Source: an uncultured Burkholderiales bacterium (GTDB taxonomy: Bacteria; Pseudomonadota; Gammaproteobacteria; Burkholderiales; Burkholderiaceae_F). Taken from it: a DNA stretch of 6,078 bases. Every line of letters begins with the position of its first letter. Within the stretch, counting starts at the first letter, position 1. A program made the position numbers and the translations under genes. The notes below the pieces were generated by a model that was not told the origin of the DNA, searched no databases, and saw only the letters and a program-made list of their open reading frames with translations. The stretch spans positions 1-6,078 of the forward strand of contig CAIQGU010000392.1 in assembly GCA_903871435.1 (NCBI GenBank). Direction: 5' to 3'. Of the stretch, positions 5,128-6,078 are shown piece by piece.

Positions 5128-5953
5128 GGCGTGCGCTCTTTTTCGCCGCCCGTTTTCCCGGCGCAAGCTTCCCGGGCGCCGATTTGGTGCCCACCCGCTT
5201 CCTGGCTGCCGGCTTCTTTTGTGCAGCGGGCTTCTTGCGTGCCGCCGGCTTTTCGCGGCCGGCCCTGGCGAGGGGGCCAACACGCTTTTTTGCCGGCGCA
5301 GTGACCGTTGCCGCCGCAGGGTCCGGTGTCTTGTCGGTGAATTCGCACTCGCGTGTGATGCCACAACGCCAGCATTCTGGCGTACGGGCCTTGCAGACGT
5401 AGCGTCCCTGCAGGATCAGCCAATGATGGGCGTGCTGCAGATACGGCTTGGGCACGGCCGCCAGCAAACCTGCTTCGACCGCGCGCACGTTGCTGCCCGG
5501 CGCAAGTCCCGTGCGATTGGCCACGCGGAAGACGTGCGTGTCCACCGCAATACTCGCTTCGCCAAAGGCGATATTGAGCACGACATTGGCGGTCTTGCGC
5601 CCCACCCCGGGCAAGGCTTCGAGCGCCTCGCGACTACTGGGCACCTCGCCGCCGTGCAATTCCAGCAGTTGCTGGCACAGGGCAATCACGTTGCGCGCCT
5701 TGGAGCGGAACAGGCCGATCGTGCGGATGTAGGACTCCAGCCCTTCCACACCCAGCGCCAGGACGCCGGCAGGGGTGCGGGCGTGGGCAAAGAGCCGGGC
5801 CGTTGCAAGGTTGACGCTGCGGTCGGTTGCTTGTGCCGACAGCACCACGGCCACCAGCAGTTCGAAGGTGGAGGCGTAGACCAGGTCACTCTTGGGCTCC
5901 GGGTTCGCGTCGGCCAATGCGGCAAAGAGCGCGCGGCGTTTTGCCGGGGTCAT
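5120..5953 (-). CDS. nth: Endonuclease III with extra basic C-terminal tail
   Basis: DNA glycosylase/AP lyase of base-excision repair that removes oxidised pyrimidines. The first ~211 residues align by position with E. coli Nth, itself about 211 residues: LSAQATD (38-44), the helix-hairpin-helix LPGVGRKTA with catalytic Lys120, VDTHVFRV with catalytic Asp138, and the [4Fe-4S] cysteines 187, 194, 197 and 203 in the C-x6-C-x2-C-x5-C spacing. The enzyme should be active. Unusually, it continues for about 66 residues (212-277) with a Lys/Arg/Ala/Pro-rich, presumably disordered tail including three KPAA(R/Q)K hexads (235-252) and two APGK units (259-267). The tail resembles histone H1-like bacterial basic tails and probably adds non-specific DNA binding. 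GGGAG lies 6 bases before the ATG. The ATG overlaps the previous stop (ATGA), and the tail's last codons overlap the DUF1841 start. No frameshift is needed to explain the extension. Confidence 0.97.
   Translation of the reverse strand: MTPAKRRALFAALADANPEPKSDLVYASTFELLVAVVLSAQATDRSVNLATARLFAHARTPAGVLALGVEGLESYIRTIGLFRSKARNVIALCQQLLELHGGEVPSSREALEALPGVGRKTANVVLNIAFGEASIAVDTHVFRVANRTGLAPGSNVRAVEAGLLAAVPKPYLQHAHHWLILQGRYVCKARTPECWRCGITRECEFTDKTPDPAAATVTAPAKKRVGPLARAGREKPAARKKPAAQKKPAARKRVGTKSAPGKLAPGKRAAKKSARRV
5198..5251 (-). repeat. Three tandem degenerate 18-base units in the nth tail
   Basis: These bases encode three consecutive six-residue units, KPAARK, KPAAQK and KPAARK, at residues 235-252 of the endonuclease III protein. 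The DNA copies differ mostly at third codon positions, so the repeat is clearer in the protein than in the DNA. This suggests an older duplication kept for its amino-acid content, or convergent drift to a basic low-complexity tail. Confidence 0.75.
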
Positions 5954-6078
5954 TTGCCGCTCCCGGCAGGCGCGGTAAGGTCGTCGCCAACGCGCCCGGC
6001 GGAGCGGCGCTGGCGCACGCGTGCCAGAGCCTGCTCGATGATGGCGGTTCGGCGTGTTACTTCTCCCGCCGGCAATGA
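5950..6078 (-). CDS. C-terminal end of an upstream protein (possibly RnfB-like), partial
   Basis: An open frame runs in from the right edge for 42 residues and ends at TGA 5952-5950, overlapping the nth ATG as ATGA. The visible residues include TRRTAIIEQALARVRQRR, a basic amphipathic helix-like stretch, then a short Gly/Asp/Ala-rich end (GDDLTAPAGSGK). No domain motif is present in the fragment. In many beta- and gammaproteobacteria the gene directly upstream of nth encodes an RnfB-type ferredoxin subunit (or the end of an rnf/rsx operon), and some of these have charged C-terminal extensions, so RnfB is the leading guess from context. The overlap and uninterrupted frame support it being a real coding end, but its identity is uncertain. 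Confidence 0.55.
   Translation of the reverse strand, partial: SLPAGEVTRRTAIIEQALARVRQRRSAGRVGDDLTAPAGSGK

Noticed and set aside
5128..5364. N-terminal extension of the DUF1841 protein from an ATG at 5364
   Set aside because: It reads the nth basic tail in another frame and gives an arginine-rich shadow; the GTG at 5127 gives the family's expected start.
5827..6078. 83-residue plus-strand open frame at the right edge
   Set aside because: Lies opposite the nth start and the overlapping upstream coding end; arginine/alanine-rich shadow with no domain.

Overview
The window is GC-rich (about two thirds G+C by eye) and densely coded, like a chromosomal segment of a beta- or gammaproteobacterium. 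The order Nth, DUF1841 protein, MoxR-type ATPase, CoxE-type VWA protein fits those classes. I lean towards a Xanthomonadales-like gammaproteobacterium, but I cannot fix the genus. I see no RNA genes, CRISPR array, insertion sequence or phage genes.

Layout. Positions 61-1054 (minus strand) hold a probable two-gene unit: a four-helix membrane protein (DUF2269-like) followed by a small single-domain cupin. A 232-base intergenic region (1055-1286) separates it from a divergent plus-strand gene for an alpha/beta hydrolase (1287-2213). This spacer holds three short dyads and a TACAAT -10-like hexamer. The hydrolase converges on the last gene of a long minus-strand cluster, with only 12 bases between the stop codons.

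The cluster reads from the right edge leftwards: the C-terminal end of an unidentified protein (possibly RnfB-like), endonuclease III (nth), a DUF1841 protein, a MoxR-family AAA+ ATPase, a CoxE-type VWA protein and a small DUF2007 protein. Junctions are tight: a 4-base ATGA overlap, an 8-base GTGTTTGA overlap, a 37-base gap, a 28-base gap and another 4-base ATGA overlap. This suggests one operon with translational coupling.

How the genes may work together. MoxR ATPases paired with VWA proteins typically remodel, or insert metal into, a client protein. Here the client is unknown, and DUF2007 is the translationally coupled third partner. Endonuclease III is a [4Fe-4S] base-excision repair enzyme and carries an unusual lysine/alanine/proline-rich tail of about 66 residues. 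The DUF1841 protein has histidine and glutamate residues at i/i+4 spacing on three predicted helices, which looks like a metal site. A metal or redox theme across the cluster is therefore a testable idea, not a demonstrated one. No single novel system is evident; the strongest leads are the DUF1841 histidine pattern, the Nth tail and the uncharacterised MoxR-VWA-DUF2007 module.
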